This document shows positions 41,262-50,829 of a stretch of 64,000 nt of DNA, piece after piece. The notes beneath the pieces are model-generated. The model saw only the letters and a list, made by a program, of their open reading frames with translations, ran no database searches and was not told the origin of the DNA. The position numbers and the translations under genes are program-made. This DNA is from Graphiopsis chlorocephala (lineage: Eukaryota > Ascomycota > Dothideomycetes > Cladosporiales > Cladosporiaceae). The stretch lies in NCBI GenBank assembly GCA_022828445.1, contig JAIZZJ010000004.1, positions 1,550,001 to 1,614,000 on the forward strand, in the 5' to 3' direction. Every line of letters begins with the position of its first letter. Positions within the stretch are counted from its first letter, which is position 1.

Positions 41262-42692
41262 TAGGTAGGGCTCCAGCTTAGTTCATGCACTGCTGGTCCG
41301 ATAGTGGTGACATTGTGCGATACCATGATGAGGGAGATTAGTGTGAAGCAGGAGACCAATGGTCTTGTATTGTACTCAAGGACACACAAGCATCTGGGGG
41401 CTACTTCTATCCTATCTTACATAAATGCGTATACGTCGAGCATCCGGTTTCGTTCCTTGCTTTAACCTGCTTCCGGGCGTTGCGAGAACATTGGCGTTCC
41501 GAAAGCTAACTGCTGCTTTGTTTTTCAGCTCCTTGACCACTTCCGCAACCATTTTGCCCTTTACAACAACCACTTCGTCTCAGCCGCCCTTGTCTCTTCC
41601 TGAATTGTGATGCTCTGCTTGATGTTTGCTGCACTGTCCCTCAGTTTCATCCTGACTGTGTCTGTAACCTCTGCCACGCGAAACCGTGCCGAATTCCGAG
41701 AGAGCAAGCAAGCGACACCCGACAAAATGGTATTGTTCTGTATCAGCCTGACCCGAGACAGCCCTGCGAGACCTCGGTGAAGCATCCATGCAACCTCGTC
41801 GTCATATGCTTTCTTGGAACAACAGGCGTTGCCGTAGCTCGTCCCCTTAGGTTCATGTACTCGGCATCTGACGTGTCTGCCTTTGCTTCCACAGGCGACT
41901 GACATTTTCCTCTCCGACAAGCTCGTAGCAATGTGCCCAATCTGTATCTCGCCCATATCATGTAAGTAATGGCCACGGGTAGGTTTGCTGCTAAATATCC
42001 CGACTGATCCTAGAATATTCTGATGGCTTGTGTTAGCACAGAAGGCCACAATGCGAGGTTTTGAGCCCACCGTCGAGACTTACATCGCTAAACGGTAATA
42101 TGCACTAAGTTGCAACACCTAAGCCAATAGCTGCAGTATATTACACGTCTTTATATGATTACTATGTGTTTGCTAGCGGAACGCTGAAGCCTTTGAGATC
42201 AATCGGACGGCCTCACCTCTTCGCCTCTGTTATACCTGTATAAGGCCGAGAAGTAGCATGTCCCTTCCATTGCTATAGCAGAGCAATAATTGCTATTTAG
42301 TATCCTAGCCTTTTATGCGTCAGGACGGGGTACACAGCTCCTCATGCACCTTCTCACAGTCGACCTATGGAATCTCTCTAGCGGACGCATTTTCTACTGC
42401 TACCGATCCCGAGGAACAATCATTCGTGCCCAATGGCAATTTCATATGACGTAGCAGACGCAGACAATAGTGAGCTACACAGCTAGGACCAAACTACAAG
42501 AAGACTACGAAGCAATGCAACATCTCCCTTTGATAGATCAAGCCAATTCCGCGCTGAATCCCAAATCTATATCGAGAGATAAAAAAGCTCAAGCTACATT
42601 TAGAAGGCCAAGTAGCTTTATGCTGTGAAACAACTCAATGCTGCATCTTTTCCGCAATCAAATGCCCTGCCTCCTCGACAGGGTAGGCTGAC
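41262..42692. other. Intergenic region with one doubtful minus-strand frame
   Basis: A 169-codon minus-strand frame (42070-41561) contains the protein-like stretch CRVHEPKGTSYGNACCSKKAYDDEVAWML, which has a CC pair and plausible composition, but no domain, signal peptide or supporting splice signal could be settled. The remainder (42.1-42.7 kb) is AT-richer with no gene. It could be a relic or a missed small gene. Confidence 0.3.
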
Positions 42693-43766
42693 TCATATTG
42701 ACACTGCGCTCAATAAAGTCAGAAGCGCCATCAGAAGCGCTTCCACGGCGGCGGTGTAGCTTCCGGCTGCCAGGCCTGTTTCTCCTGAACCGGACAGCAG
42801 TATCACCATAGCGACGACGCAGATGTCAAATATGATTGCTATAAGAATTGTCCAGAGCAGGCGCCGCACTCTCCACCCGCTGACCAGCTCAAGAGCATTG
42901 ATAGACTTGCCGTAGGGGTCTTCGGCATCGAGGTATGTTTCGTAGGCTAAATGTCTAGAGAAACCAGAAGACAGTCAGCTTAGTTTCGAAAGGGTTTCGC
43001 AATGGACTGGCCGTACTCGTAAGAGAGCAGGAATCCGCTGCCTTTAAGGAAATCAAATCCATCCTTCTCCACCCCGTGTCTCCAGAAGTAGTCAAGCATT
43101 TCTGGCATCCACATCCATTGGCGTATTCTCTGTGCCTCCGACGCGTAGTTGAGTGCTTCGCAATACAGACCGCCAAATTCGCTTTCCACTTGGTTCTCAC
43201 AATATTTCCCATCGTTAGCGTGGCGCTTGCCGTTCGCGTCAACTCCACAAGCCATCGGATCTGGCAACTCGGTATGGTTTAAACATTGGTTCATGCGGGC
43301 AATTTCCTCGCTGTGGCTGACGTTCTTGGCCACCACCAGAAAACCCGACCCTTCTTTGTGTGCTCTCAGGAATTTTATCTGGATTAATAACGGGTCAGCA
43401 GACGCTTCATGTCATTTGCCGTCGTCCATCATTGAATCTGCTGAGACGTGCCTGTACATGCCTTGCACCAACGCAGTTGTAAAACGCAAAACGACACCAC
43501 CATCTGTTACTCTCCAGCAGACAGATAGAATGTGCACTACCCTCCTCCTCATTTTGAATCGGAACGTCCCAAGCGACGTAACTGTGGCCTTTCTTGCGGC
43601 AGAGCCAAATGCATTTCTTGTCTTGTCTTTGGTGATCGATGCAGTAGTTGTAAATTTTACTTGGATTCCCCTTATGAGGATCCTCGAATGGGTTTCCGAA
43701 GACCGTGGTTTTGTCGGCTGGGAACGTTGTCACGATTTCATTGCCCATAATGAAGTGTGGTAGCAA
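42693..43766 (-). CDS. Hypothetical protein with C-terminal membrane segments, at least three exons
   Basis: Exon 3 (42954-42693) and exon 2 (43378-43017) join through a 62-base GT-AG intron, giving the smooth reading GFLLSYEHLAYETYLDAEDP. Exon 1 is in phase and ends at 43458 or 43473 (two possible donors); the intron before 43378 has a TGCTGAC branch point. The N-terminal part has Cys-rich YNYCIDHQ, KKCIWLCRKKGHSYVAW. The middle contains RIRQWMWMPEMLDYFWRHG. The C-terminus has two hydrophobic segments (WTILIAIIFDICVVAMVILL and AAVEALLMALLTLLSAVSI). The N-terminus is uncertain: sequence to about 43900 looks coding in two different frames, so an upstream exon, a frameshift, or the start at MGNEIV (43748) are all possible. 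Family unknown; probably a membrane protein specific to related fungi. Confidence 0.5.
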
Positions 43767-44483
43767 TACTGCGGGTTCGCCATTTCGAAATTCGCAGTGT
43801 AGCCGCGATGAATAAATAGCTCTTCCATGTCTGCCTCAGTATACCACTCCTCGTCGATCAACAAGTTTGAGGCGCGCGCGACATGATAGGCCTAGAATGG
43901 CGCTTGGCGTCATGTCGCTTGCACATGCCTGCGGCTGAGATGCAGAAGCGCGCGTCGCAGACTCGAAGAAATATGAGGCATCAGATGGCGCAGACGGCTC
44001 ACTGCGCATGGCTGACAATCAAGAGGCGAGCGTGACTAAGTGCAATTTGTCGCGTTAAGACTAGTTCACAATCGTAAGATATCAGTACTTTGCCTTGTGT
44101 TGGGTTAGGGCTGCGGTCTTTGATCGATTCCAAGGCTATAGTCTAGCTTTACACCTAGATTACTCCATGTGACAAAGTGGGATCCTTGCTTTGGATTTCG
44201 CTCAGCTGACTACAACATGCATAATGCATGTCCAATTCACAATGCGTCGCAGGCGACAAATTGACGTCGCGGACATCTTATGCGTTTGACAGATGTGCTG
44301 GTAAGCCCTTTGACTCAGCTGAGCCTCCATCGTGTAATGTACTCTCAGAATGTCTTGGAAGGAGGTAAGTAAATCGTGAGCTCTGAACCTTTACCGTTGA
44401 ACGTCTGCAAGTCAGGTCGTTGGATTTTTGCTTTCAATAAACAAGCATGAAGCGATCTATACACATGATCTGGCGACACTGAT
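43767..44483. other. Region upstream of the membrane-protein gene and the 5S gene
   Basis: The segment 43767-43900 (minus strand) has coding-like runs in two frames (WYTEADMEELFIHRGYTANF in one; YSSRLHCEFRNGEPAVLLPH in another), so it may contain a missed exon or decayed coding sequence. From 44316 rightwards it is copy B of the duplicated segment. Confidence 0.35.
44458..44461 (+). promoter_or_regulatory. TATA element upstream of the 5S rRNA gene
   Basis: TATA sits 26 to 23 bases before the 5S start. Neurospora 5S genes need a TATA element at about this distance in addition to internal control sequences. Copy A also keeps a TATATA at a similar place. Confidence 0.5.
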
Positions 44484-44602
44484 ACATACGACCATAGGTC
44501 AGTGAAAACTGGGCATCCCGTCCGCTCTGCCATACATAAGCATTGAACCGGGCGACTAGTACTAGAGTGGGTGACCATCTGGGAATCCCGCCTGTTGTAT
44601 GT
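44484..44602 (+). rRNA. 5S ribosomal RNA
   Basis: 119 bases with the fungal 5S signature: start ACATACGACCATAGG, internal GGGCATCCCGTCCGCTCTGCC, GGGTGACCATCTGGGAATCC, and end CCTGTTGTATGT. The two ends pair (ACATAC with GTATGT), and the second helix pairs GGTCAGTG with CATTGAACC with the usual bulged A. Dispersed single 5S genes are normal in filamentous ascomycetes, unlike yeast where 5S is in the rDNA repeat. Transcribed by RNA polymerase III. It looks intact, but one base pair (G-U in helix II) may mean slight divergence from the major cellular 5S. Confidence 0.9.
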
Positions 44603-44606
44603 TTTT
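44602..44606 (+). terminator. Pol III T-run terminator of the 5S gene
   Basis: TTTTT begins at the end of the 5S rRNA sequence, the standard RNA polymerase III stop signal. Confidence 0.75.
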
Positions 44607-44820
44607 GACTTTTTGCACTTCCCTTGCACTTCCCTTCAATAAAGAGATGATATCTACACTTTTTGCGACTGCCCCGGGCCTCTATTCGAAATGAGAAAAG
44701 CTTTGTCTTTATACCCAGCATTCTCGCATGGTAAGGCTGGCGATGAGACTTTTACATCAAGCTACATGTAAGTTCCCTTTGGCAAGCAGAAGCTGCAGCA
44801 AGGCGAACCACCCAGGCATC

Positions 44821-45810
44821 TTACAGCTCGTCGACCACATGATCCTGCCCATCCGCACAGTTAGGCCATTCATTGTTCAGGCCGAAGCCCTGCGATTCTG
44901 CAATGATGCATACCTCGTGGCCCCACCCTCCATTGGTGTAGTATTCCTTGTAGAATGCGTAGTTCCTGTCCCTGGTTTCGAAGACGTAATGTTGGCAGAC
45001 CTTGTGCGCAAGTTCCGCGCCGTCGCTCCATGACGCTCCTGGACTTGCCGGGTCCCAGTTCTTGACAAGGAACTTGAAGCCCGCTCCGCCCGCGTCGAAC
45101 AGTGGGAATGCCCTGTATGTCTTCCCTCTTCTGTCCAGGTGGTTCTTTTTCCTCTCGGACCGGTGTTGGAAGTGAGACGTGCCATTTGAGTCCGTGTAGT
45201 GGATCAAATGCTTGAGCTCCACCCCGTCGTCTTCGCTCAGTCTTGTAACCTGTCTACCACCCTTTCCAAGAATGGCAGCGAGAGTATGGTTACATAGGAC
45301 AGACCTGTCCCCAAAATGACCTTGGTCAATGTTACCGTGCTCATCGAGGAGATCCCAGTGATCATGACTGTAAGTAACACCATCGTCTCCGCGGCGGTCA
45401 AGCGCCTCAAGCCCAATGCCTCCCATATAGAACGAGACATCTTGTCCAGTTTTTGCTGCGAATCCGTAGATGATGCTCCTCTCACACCAACCAACAACGT
45501 CCCTGAGGCTCTGCTCCGTTTTGTCCTCGATGACTTCGTGCCTGGCCAAGATTCCCAGCACGGTGTCCAGTGCGTCGTTGGCGATTTTGGCACCTGCGAA
45601 GAGGATCGCTCTGTTGCCAACGGTTCTGCCCAACTGTTTCTGGCCCGGGGACAATGTTGGCGGCCAACGCTTGAAGATCTTTGCGTCGGTGTCGTGCTCG
45701 CACCTTTCGTCGTAGCACGTCGATCTCTCTGTGCGCGTGTTAAGCGAGGCTGCGTTGACACCAGTGGTAGCTAACAAAAACAAGGCGAAGAGCCGCTTCT
45801 TGGCGTGCAT
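44821..45810 (-). CDS. Secreted protein with dibasic processing sites, 329 aa
   Basis: The start at 45810 gives the signal peptide MHAKKRLFALFLLATTGVNA. The mature part has seven Cys (CYDERC pair, then single Cys in VVGWCER, VLCNHT, HKVCQHY, HEVCII, NCADG) and two N-glycosylation sequons (NHT, NGT). Three dibasic sites in exposed-looking contexts, FKRWPP, LDRRGDD and LDRRGKTYR, would suit Kex2-type cleavage into two or three chains. The region from WSDGAELAHKVC to the end (TNGGWGHEVCIIAES) looks like a compact Cys-containing domain. I do not recognise the family; processed secreted proteins of fungi include effectors, mating and killer-type proteins, and none can be chosen here. The reading frame runs 37 codons further upstream, but only the 45810 start exposes the signal peptide. 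Confidence 0.7.
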   Translation of the reverse strand: MHAKKRLFALFLLATTGVNAASLNTRTERSTCYDERCEHDTDAKIFKRWPPTLSPGQKQLGRTVGNRAILFAGAKIANDALDTVLGILARHEVIEDKTEQSLRDVVGWCERSIIYGFAAKTGQDVSFYMGGIGLEALDRRGDDGVTYSHDHWDLLDEHGNIDQGHFGDRSVLCNHTLAAILGKGGRQVTRLSEDDGVELKHLIHYTDSNGTSHFQHRSERKKNHLDRRGKTYRAFPLFDAGGAGFKFLVKNWDPASPGASWSDGAELAHKVCQHYVFETRDRNYAFYKEYYTNGGWGHEVCIIAESQGFGLNNEWPNCADGQDHVVDEL

Positions 45811-46817
45811 TGCCTTTTGGCTGGCTTCGTTTCTGTCTTCGGCTTGAACTCTGCTTCTCGATGTCGAGCACACCGCAATCAAGCGCAATGATATTGCAAG
45901 AAAATAGGGAAGACCGGTCACATGGAGTGAGTTGGTTGTTTAGTATCCACGAAGGCGAATGCCTGCTGACTTTTCAAGTCGCATCGACGTCTCCGCCAAG
46001 TCCATAACTCGGATTGCGATGCGTAATGTGCATCCTTCCGGTCTCGAAGTGTCAGACACGAAACCACAAGGCTGATCCTACATGCGACAGAGTCGTTGGT
46101 GTGACTAGAAGCGCAACACCGGGCTGGGCTAGTTGAAGGACTATTACGGAGGCGGCTGGGAGCGGGCCTGTTGAAATAAGATTAACGCGGAATCCAGATC
46201 CGAGTTCGACTTGGCCAATGAGCAGATGCTAACTTATAATGCGATCATAGCTTAGGGTAAGGGTGACACCACTAAATACATGTGTGATGCGAAAGATTGA
46301 AGTTCAATGTTGGCAAACAGTAATTGACCTACATTGTTTCAAATTAACTCACATTCCCGATAGTCAACGGATATTGTTGTTGAGCTCCACAGCATGGCAA
46401 GACAGCGACATCTATCCTTGATGTGCGACAGTGGCAGAGAATGGAGTGCAACACTTTTTTCGAATTGATGATATGTAAGTATGCTGACCTAACAGTAGTA
46501 TCAGTAGCTATTGTACAATCGCAATCGCGACATGAAATCAAATCCAAAGTCAGAGACAAGCTAAAGCCAAATGCTTTTGCTCCGGCCTCGATCGCTTTGC
46601 GGCCTGGTACCTCGATCAATCCCATTCAACCATCACTCAGAATCGAGCATCCTATCTTACAGCCCAGTAACCATGTGCAACCAATGCCTGGAGGTTTTGC
46701 TCCTCAATGCAAACAAGTCTCTCAATGCAACCCTCCCAATGCAAGTTTCTCTCAATCCAATGAGAGAATGCTTATGCGTACGCTTATGCTCATGCTAATG
46801 CTCATACTCATCCACCC
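45811..46817. other. Intergenic region 45.8-46.8 kb
   Basis: Should hold the promoter of the secreted-protein gene. A plus-strand frame near 46.4-46.86 kb ends in a low-complexity run of Met-Leu and overlaps the next gene antisense; it is rejected as coding. Nothing else was recognised. Confidence 0.4.
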
Positions 46818-49800
46818 TCAAGACGTCTCTCCCCTCGCAGCCCGCATCTCCCTAACCTGATCGGCAAGCATCTGAACGATGCCATAGAGGTCGCGCATGG
46901 TCGGAGCGTCAAGCGGGCCCTCCCTGTCCTTGTACGCGAGTGTGTGCCTCTTTAGGTACCTGAGTTGCTCCTCATCGTACTCCTGGTCGACGCGGCGCTG
47001 GCCCATGCGGCGGAACAAGTCCATCTGAGACGGGTTGCCCTCTTGGAGGAATGGCGCAATCGCCGCGTTCTTGCTCAGCTCTGCGAGCTCGCTGATGCCG
47101 GCGTTCTTCTCTACGATCTCGCTAGTGCTGACGTTCCTCTCTGCTTGCTCACTGATGCTGGTGCTCTCCTTCGCCGCGAGCTCCTTGATCTTGAGGTTCT
47201 CCGCCGCGCGCTCGCTGATGCTCATCGTATCCTCTTCGTACTCGCCAAAGCCCGTGAAAGGAACACCATCAGCGCGGCAAATATTGCTGTCAGTAACAAT
47301 CCTGAGGCGCTGCTGCAAGTTGGAGATGCGCGATGAGAACTCCTGGGTCTCTGCCTTCACGACGCGGATCTCGGCCAGCTGTTCGTCGATCTGGCGTTTG
47401 ATAGCATCCGCGCGGGTTTCCCCAGGTAGGTCGTCGTACTGCGGCAGGTCGTCCCGTTCTTTTTGGTACCCCGCGATGCGGTCTCTGAACACCTGGGCCT
47501 CCGCCTGAAGGCGGCGGATCTCGGCATTCTGTTCACGGATCCGGCGTGCTAGGGATTCCTGGTGGGTTTCTGGAGCTTGGACGGGTTGCTGCGGCGGGTC
47601 TTCCTGGTCATCTTGGACCTCCGTGGGGTTTATGGTGTTGGGGCCCAAAGAAGAACTGTGGTCTTGCTTCTGCGGCTCAGGCTGCTCGTCCGCCTCGGCG
47701 GTGGTTAGCAAGGTTTCGAACTTCGGCTTAATGCTCGGTGAAAGAGTAGGAAGTTTGTCGAAAGGGCTGGTGGAGATACGAGCGATCGGAGAACCTGTGC
47801 TCTTGAAAGTCTCAATGCGACCGCGGCTGCGAGATGGAGTGAGGGTTCTCGTCGAATTCGAGCTCGGACTCTCTGGTACGATGTCGGTGTTGACTTTGAG
47901 GCCGCGTTGCGGAGTGTAGGTGGTGTTGGGAAGGAAGTGCAACGGTGAAGGCATTGCGCTTGGGCAGCTGAAGCTCGGTGGCGAGACCGGGGTGTTTTCT
48001 TCCTCGAGGGTGCTGGCCATCACTTCAAGTGCTGACTTGTGAGGACTGTCGCTGCGAGAAGGAGGCTTGCTACGAGAAGGAGACTGATCACTGGAAGTAG
48101 ACTGATTGCGAGCAGGAGACTGCTTGCGAGAATGGACAGGGAGCTCGATCTCAGACGTAAACCTGTGATGCGTCTGGAGACTTTCTCTCAGATCAGACCT
48201 GGAAGGATCCGAGGCGAGATCCGGGTACACCAACGGGATAGTGCCCTGACTGGAAGCACTCGGCTTCTCTGAAAGAGACCCCTTAGTTGAGAAGGGACGG
48301 AATTTCTCGTGAATTGCGAGAGGTGATGGAGAGTGCTTGGCAATGTCCATCTGATGAAGCGTGCTCGGGGACGTCTGGATGCCGCTCGGTCTGGTGGGGA
48401 AATCTTCCGAGTAGAGGCTTGGAGAGTAGGAGACCTTTGGGTCGCAGTTGTAGAAGCTCTCGGGCAATTGGCTCAAGCCCTCGAGACCAAGGCCATCGGC
48501 GCGCTTCTTCATTTCCTCAAAGGAGTACTGGTCGTGCAAGTCAGGGTAGAAAGAAGCGTGCAAAGAGTAGACACTCGGTTGCTTGACAAGTTTGGGCAGT
48601 TCTTTGCGAATATAGCCGCCAGTCTTCGTGGGACTGACACGCTCATCGACGTCGATCAGCTTCGCAGTCTCGTGAGTAGGCGTGTCATCGTCGAACATGT
48701 CCTCACGAAGCGGTGACTTGATCTTAGACTTGGGCGTCTGCACCATCTCTTTCTTCGCCGCGGTGTTCCTCATTATCTCTAGGCGACGTTGCTCGGAAAC
48801 CCAACGATGGTGTTCCAAGATGTTGCGGCTCTCCACCTGGAGACGATCCTCGCGCTGAGATCTCAACTCTTTCTCATGTGGCGGGGTATTCTTCGCGGGT
48901 GGCGTAGGCGGCATGGTGCGATCAATGTACTGCAAGCTTCGAGTGCGGGAGACTCCGCATGCGCTGCCGTCGTTGTTTTGATCTTGAAGTTTTCTGCTGA
49001 CTTTGTCTGTGTTTGCCTGAGCAAGCGCTCGCTGAGACTTCATGTGACGGACGTACTTTCGATCGTACACCGGGTCGGAGAAAGAAGTGTGCGCAGTTTG
49101 GGGTGTCTTGCCAGTTGAGTCAGCAAAGCTGACCGTGCGAGGGCCAGCACTGCGCGGCTCACTGGTGGTGTATGCGGGAGAAGACTTGTGAGTCTCGAGT
49201 GAAGGGCGTTCGGAAGCCCAAGAAAAGAGTCCCTTCTTCTTGGAGGGCTCGCGAGTGAGGTTGGATTTGTGGGGTGAGTCGCTCAGAACAGCTTTTGCCT
49301 TGGGTGGAAGGGTTTCGCCGTCACCATAGACGCCGTAGCCACGGCTGGTGCTCAGTGAAGAGGTTGAGGAAGTAGCTTGAGAGGAGCGAGGGGTTGTGAA
49401 TCTCAGCTTCTCGAGGAGGGTCTTTTTCGGAGTCTTGGTCTGCTCAATGGCAGTAGCGTGTTCTCGCACGCTCACCTTCTTTGGCGTAGCGTAGCTTGAA
49501 GATCTGCTGAACTCGGAAGACTCGATGTTGGGAGTGGGGATGAATACAGGGGTGCGCTCAGTGTCGCTGCCCGAGTTCTTGTGCTGTATCTGCTCGCGTT
49601 TGTCCTCAATGAACCCGCGCTCAGTGGGATAAGCCTCAAAGCAGTCTGCAGGCAGGAGAATAGGTGGGGAAGGAAGCGTCTGTCCTGAGGCATGGATGAA
49701 CGGCGACATGGTCGTGGAATTCGAGTCGCGGACAATGGGTGCGTTGATGTCAAAACCCTCGCGCAAAGCTGGGTGAACGGCGGTGGGCGGCGTCGCCATG

Positions 49801-50219
49801 CGTCTTGCCACCTCTTGCTGGTAGAATGCGTTGCTTTGGAGGTGGTGTCTATTGACTCTTCTCGCTTGCTGTGCGAATGCGTTGGGACCTGGTGTAGGTC
49901 TGGAAGTGGGCGCTGGAACTGTAGGGTCTGGTGTAATTCTGCGAGCTCGCGGAGCGGCCACTGGAGGAGGTGGTGTTAGAAGGGTCGGAGAGGGTGGTGT
50001 AGCTCTGGGAGCGGGCGCTGGAACTGTAGGAGCTGGTGCAACTCTACGAGAGTGCGGAGCAGCCACTGGAGGAGGTGGTGTTGGGTGAGCCGGAGGGGGA
50101 GGTGTTAGAACGATGACAGGTGTTGGTGCCGGCGCCGGCGAGTTTTCTGAGATGTCAGAAAGTGACGTGCTGCGTCTGCTGAGTATGGAAAAGCGACGCT
50201 TCAGCTTGTCGACGGCCAT
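46818..50219 (-). CDS. Large disordered/coiled-coil protein, 1133 aa
   Basis: One exon from MAVDKLKRRFSILSRRSTSL (50219) to the stop at 46818. The N-terminus is basic and Ser-rich. Residues 25-150 are Pro/Ala-rich with duplicated blocks (PTPPPPVAAP, TPPPPVAAPRARR), then a long Ser/Thr/Pro/Lys-rich middle with many SP and TP sites (phosphorylation targets by composition). Coiled-coil segments occupy about 885-975 (IREQNAEIRRLQAEAQVFRD, RQIDEQLAEIRVVKAETQEF) and about 985-1040 (ISERAAENLKIKELAAKEST, a loose ISE-x-A-E repeat). The final part is helical (LYGIVQMLADQVREMRAARG). No catalytic domain is visible. The composition resembles fungal cytoskeleton or polarity scaffolds, but that is only inference. 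The frame extends 59 codons upstream to 50396 with unlikely Cys/His-rich sequence. Confidence 0.7.
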   Translation of the reverse strand: MAVDKLKRRFSILSRRSTSLSDISENSPAPAPTPVIVLTPPPPAHPTPPPPVAAPHSRRVAPAPTVPAPAPRATPPSPTLLTPPPPVAAPRARRITPDPTVPAPTSRPTPGPNAFAQQARRVNRHHLQSNAFYQQEVARRMATPPTAVHPALREGFDINAPIVRDSNSTTMSPFIHASGQTLPSPPILLPADCFEAYPTERGFIEDKREQIQHKNSGSDTERTPVFIPTPNIESSEFSRSSSYATPKKVSVREHATAIEQTKTPKKTLLEKLRFTTPRSSQATSSTSSLSTSRGYGVYGDGETLPPKAKAVLSDSPHKSNLTREPSKKKGLFSWASERPSLETHKSSPAYTTSEPRSAGPRTVSFADSTGKTPQTAHTSFSDPVYDRKYVRHMKSQRALAQANTDKVSRKLQDQNNDGSACGVSRTRSLQYIDRTMPPTPPAKNTPPHEKELRSQREDRLQVESRNILEHHRWVSEQRRLEIMRNTAAKKEMVQTPKSKIKSPLREDMFDDDTPTHETAKLIDVDERVSPTKTGGYIRKELPKLVKQPSVYSLHASFYPDLHDQYSFEEMKKRADGLGLEGLSQLPESFYNCDPKVSYSPSLYSEDFPTRPSGIQTSPSTLHQMDIAKHSPSPLAIHEKFRPFSTKGSLSEKPSASSQGTIPLVYPDLASDPSRSDLRESLQTHHRFTSEIELPVHSRKQSPARNQSTSSDQSPSRSKPPSRSDSPHKSALEVMASTLEEENTPVSPPSFSCPSAMPSPLHFLPNTTYTPQRGLKVNTDIVPESPSSNSTRTLTPSRSRGRIETFKSTGSPIARISTSPFDKLPTLSPSIKPKFETLLTTAEADEQPEPQKQDHSSSLGPNTINPTEVQDDQEDPPQQPVQAPETHQESLARRIREQNAEIRRLQAEAQVFRDRIAGYQKERDDLPQYDDLPGETRADAIKRQIDEQLAEIRVVKAETQEFSSRISNLQQRLRIVTDSNICRADGVPFTGFGEYEEDTMSISERAAENLKIKELAAKESTSISEQAERNVSTSEIVEKNAGISELAELSKNAAIAPFLQEGNPSQMDLFRRMGQRRVDQEYDEEQLRYLKRHTLAYKDREGPLDAPTMRDLYGIVQMLADQVREMRAARGETS

Positions 50220-50829
50220 CTTGGACCATTGAGCGGAGAATCTAACACAGTGGACGATTAGCGAATCACAATGATGGTCACTATGGCAATAGACGACAAT
50301 GTGGGCTTTGGCAGTGGCCTCGGGCGACAAAGGCTGTCTGTTGTGAGGCCAACAAACATTGGTGTGGCGACAGCAAAAGTTGGATGCCAAAGTCACTCTT
50401 CACTCGACCTCACTCGCACAGCTCACTTAACCTCCCCCTCTTTACGCAATCGTCAGGCTGCCTTGCATGCGCTCCGCCTGAGGACCATTGGCCCACTCCA
50501 CCGCGAGATACAGTTAGTAGCAGCACGCGACCATTGCAGAGTCAATAAGAAATCAAAGTCAAAAAAGCAACAGCTTCCCATTCAATTGGCTGCAGAAAGG
50601 GTTATATCAAAAAGGTACTCAAGGGGGGATTGAAGATCAAGAAGGCAAAACGAAAAGGAGCGAGTCAGCACTGCACCGGTTCTCCTGGCCAGGCTGTCGC
50701 CCCGAATATTGAACGCCGCCCGCGCCAAACTTCAGAATGGGTAATCTTTGGTGTTTGTGGTCTTGGTGAAAGGACATCTTCGTCAGGTCGTCCCAGTATC
50801 GACGACTGCGGTTGTAGTTCGTGATGCGA
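50220..50829. other. Spacer between the coiled-coil gene and cdc42
   Basis: Contains the promoter of the minus-strand coiled-coil gene and the cdc42 3' UTR. No gene or repeat was recognised. Confidence 0.45.

Larger units (their letters stand above)
44316..44620 (+). repeat. Copy B of the duplicated 5S-containing segment
   Basis: Direct repeat partner of 36699-36990, about 7.6 kb away. This copy keeps the full 5S sequence and is the less mutated of the two. Similarity begins at CAGCTGAGCCTCCATC and fades after the T-run following the 5S gene. Confidence 0.85.

Noticed and set aside
41561..42070. 169-codon minus-strand frame with KGTSYGNACC
   Set aside because: Protein-like in part but no family, start context or splice support; mentioned only in the intergenic note.
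36699..44620. Possible transposon bounded by the duplicated 5S segments
   Set aside because: The copies are in direct orientation with different outer flanks, no terminal inverted repeats, target-site duplication, transposase or reverse transcriptase was seen between them.
36204..46000. Possible new defence or biosynthetic gene cluster around the PD-(D/E)XK-like gene
   Set aside because: Neighbours are decayed or unrelated and do not share strand, spacing or functions that would make a system.
46423..46860. 145-codon plus-strand frame ending in Met-Leu run
   Set aside because: Overlaps the coiled-coil gene antisense; low-complexity tail derives from a short imperfect repeat.
49692..50088. 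Gly/Ala-rich plus-strand frames
   Set aside because: Antisense shadow of the Pro/Ala-rich N-terminus of the 1133-residue protein.
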